A stretch of DNA of 64,000 nucleotides from Ganoderma boninense (Eukaryota; Basidiomycota; Agaricomycetes; Polyporales; Polyporaceae): assembly GCA_002900995.3 (NCBI GenBank), contig CM035314.1:899252-963251 (forward strand), read 5' to 3'. The translations under genes were made by a program, and so were the position numbers. This document shows positions 61,596 to 64,000 of this stretch, piece after piece. Each line of letters opens with the position of its first letter. Positions within the stretch are counted from its first letter, which is position 1. The notes beneath the pieces were generated by a model that saw nothing but the letters and a program-made list of their open reading frames with translations, was not told where the DNA came from and did not search any database.

Positions 61596-64000
61596 TCAGC
61601 AGCCAACAGGGACCTTCTTGCTGTCAACGTGATTCGCAGCGACGACCCCAAGCCCGCGGGAGGCGAACGCCTTCCATAACGTGCACTTGTTCGCGCCCCC
61701 GTATCTGTTCGCATCTGCCTGGATCCACGCCGCACGCGCTTGGGGGACTGCGAGGGGCATTAGCACTTTGTCAGTGGTAAGCGAGTCGGTGCTGGAAGAC
61801 AAGAACTTACAGGTGGGATTGCAGGGCTGGAGGGCAAGGGCGTCGATGAAGAGGTGGAGGAAACGGTGTTTCCTCCCTTGGTCCTGCAATACGCAGTTAA
61901 CTTAGTGTTGGCGGGAGACTCGGAATGGGAAGGACACTAGGGCTTACTTAGGGTCAGTCTTGGCGGTGGCCGAGAAGCCGTGCTTAGAGACGAGTGCAGC
62001 GTAGACGTTGTGGAGGATGTTCCCCCAGACTGCACCGACACCTGTTGTGCGAGAGATATGTGAGCGCAGACGCGATACTTCTCCCTATCGAGGGGATTGA
62101 CGATGCGCCTCAGTCAGTGTTTTCAGGCTTGAGTATTTCAGAGGGTTGGTCGTCCTGCGCGATCATGGCGTGGATGAACGCGGTTCGGACAGCTGCATCG
62201 CCACTCACGAGTTGGTGGAGTACGGATAGATGCGGAAGCCACCACGCTTGAGGTAAGGGCAGAACACCCAGTCGGTGACGGTCGCATTCGTCCACTCGGT
62301 CCATCTAACAAGAACAAAGACATGGTTCGTCAATCTAGGGACATGCAACTGCCCGCATGCCGAACTGACGTACTCCGCAAGTGCGTCCGACCATCCCTCG
62401 CCCAAGCTTTTGGCCTCTGGAGTCTGCAAGCAGCTGCCGAGGAACGTCAGAGAAAACATCGCGCAGGACTCTTCGCCTTTGGCAGCGATGACGTACCGTG
62501 CAGTTCCACCCCCAGTCATCCGGTTCGTGATGCCGTGCGTGGCCTCGTGGACAACGAGGTCGTTCTCGAGCGCGCCGTCACGCATGGGGACGCTCCGGTT
62601 GAAGAGGTATACCTTCATGTACCCGTGCTGTCCACTGGTAGCAGCAGCTGTCAGCGGCGAGCGACGTTCTCCACACCGAGCAGCTCAGGAAAACTGAAAC
62701 TCACTCTGGCGGGGTTTGGAAGACCGCTGCAGCAGGGAGCCGGTCCGGACGTCAGTTTCGTTCGAACGCCAGCCCGCCGATCCTTCCGGAGGACGCACCG
62801 TTGTTCATGCCTCTGGTGTCCTGGACAGAGACCTCGACGCGGTCGTTCCCCTGACCGCCCTTGCCAAAGTTGGTGTTCTGGAAGTTGAACGCGCGCTCGG
62901 TGAACCCGTACAGGTACGCGATGTCGTGGACAGTGTTGACGACGTAGAACGCGTTCACGCGTGCCGCGTGGACGTTCGCTCGCGTCGCGTTCGGGTTCTT
63001 TCGTCGGGTCCTGTGTGTAGTTGAAGATGAGCGGCGCGGACGACTGCTCCGTCGTGTATCGCACCCCGCCGTTGCCGCGGACAAAGGCGATGACGTTGTT
63101 GCCACTGCGAGGGTCCTCGTTAGACGACTGCGCGCATGCGAGGCACGACTACTCGGAGGACGCACGAGGTGTCGGTCGTCTTTTTGGCGCCGGTATTGTG
63201 CCAGCCTAGCTGCGACGACGCTGTGTTCTGCGGGTGCTGTATCATTCGGAACCCTTGAGTGACGTCCTGCTCGCGGAGGGGCAGGGCACGATACTGCGTA
63301 GAATGAATGCTCGTGAGCCCAAGTTCCCCACAGACGAGTAGATAACAGAACCTACCAAAGCGTGAGCACCGAAGTCGGTAAGATGAGCAATTTCGCCGGA
63401 GTGTGCGTCCACGAAGGCCTCGACCCACATATCTTGGTTATCGTCCTGGATCTGCACGACATGAGTGAGGGCGACGGAGCCGTCCTCTTTCGCGACGAAC
63501 TCGAGCGTCGTCGGGTGTCCATTGTATGCCCCGGCAAGTGCGTTTTCGGCCTTGGCAATCGCATCGGCGACAGAGATGGAGGGAGTGTTGGAGGGCACTG
63601 AGGCTGATCGCGCGAATAACGGGCTATCAGGAGAGGGAACGTGGAAAGAAGCTGTACAACGCACAAGGTTGCACGAATGAGGAACCGAAGGAAACGAATC
63701 CTATTGTCCTTGTTGAATGCGACGTTAGCAACCGCATTTGCAACTGGGATGCCGTTCTGCGGATGGACAGACGGCGTGAGTTAAGGTAATCAAAACGTGT
63801 AGCAGTGCGCACGGACGATCTGCTGGTGGATGTATGCGTGTTGGACGACGTCGTTGGCGTACCCGGTCCTGAACGCAGCAGCGTCGGAGGTGATGTTGAG
63901 TCGCGACTGAACAAAGGACACTGCGGCGTCCTCCAGGCTGAACTCGCCACGAGCGGAGACCGGGTGTTCGATCCCATCCACGTCGAAGGTCTGCAACAAG
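61596..64000 (-). CDS. Fungalysin metallopeptidase (M36), 5' end beyond window, two frameshifts
   Basis: Secreted zinc endopeptidase of the M36 family, made with a propeptide. Reading leftward from the right edge: the FTP propeptide domain (GEFSLEDAAVSFVQSRLNI, NGIPVANAVANVAFNKDN), DAHSGEIAHLTDFGAHAL, the mature enzyme start SGNNVIAFVRG, NAFYVVNTVHDIAYLYGF, the zinc site HEATHGITNRMTGGG with third ligand Glu in GEGWSDALAEY, WGNILHNVYAALV, and the C-terminus KKVPVGC at 61596. Introns are GT-AG throughout. The frame slips by one base near 63697 (NKDNRI to VSFGSSFV) and again near 62998 (DPTKEP to NATRANVHAA). The catalytic residues are intact, so these are recent decay or sequence errors. The signal peptide lies outside the window. 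Confidence 0.85.

Overview
The window is nuclear DNA of a basidiomycete fungus, most likely an agaricomycete close to the polypores. Genes are cut by many 50-60 base introns with GTRNGT donors and CTNAC-like branch sites. Protein families include a fungalysin peptidase, a Cch1 calcium channel, an ENTH/epsin and several families I know only from agaricomycetes. There are no bacterial operon features, CRISPR arrays or recognisable rRNA or tRNA genes. All gene models below were read by eye from splice signals and family motifs; no database search was possible.

Left part (1-30.5 kb) is an accessory, repeat-like block. It opens with a complete-looking Helitron on the minus strand (RepHel protein, 0.8-6.7 kb). 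Next come a divergent ribonucleotide reductase small subunit (R2) copy with a frameshift (7.7-8.9 kb), a small orphan gene (10.9-11.6 kb), a MYND zinc-finger gene (12.1-13.0 kb), two related F-box-like/nucleotidyltransferase-fold genes (15.5-16.7 and 18.6-19.5 kb), an orphan pair around 17.2-18.5 kb, and a Zn2Cys6 transcription factor (20.7-22.7 kb). A 402-residue orphan gene (23.4-24.9 kb, minus), a broken relative of the MYND gene (25.6-26.2 kb) and a divergent ribonucleotide reductase large subunit (R1, 27.0-30.1 kb) follow. The block ends at an EamA-type transporter gene that loses its second half at about 30.54 kb.

Right part (30.5-64 kb) looks like ordinary chromosomal core: Cch1 channel, epsin, a Rab18-like GTPase, a seven-helix membrane protein with a decayed partial tandem copy, beta-tubulin, a truncated 5-oxoprolinase, a FCP1/NIF-type phosphatase-like protein, a pfkB-type sugar kinase and a fungalysin running off the right edge.

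The strongest leads are: (1) an F-box-like protein carrying a complete nucleotidyltransferase signature; (2) divergent R1 and R2 copies in the same accessory block, each with an apparent lesion; (3) a Gln at beta-tubulin position 198; (4) a Met in place of the catalytic Gln of the Rab. Single-base frameshifts occur in several genes (R2, EamA, 5-oxoprolinase, fungalysin, the 25.6 kb gene), while Cch1, epsin, tubulin, the phosphatase-like gene and the kinase read cleanly. That favours real decay, but assembly indels remain possible.
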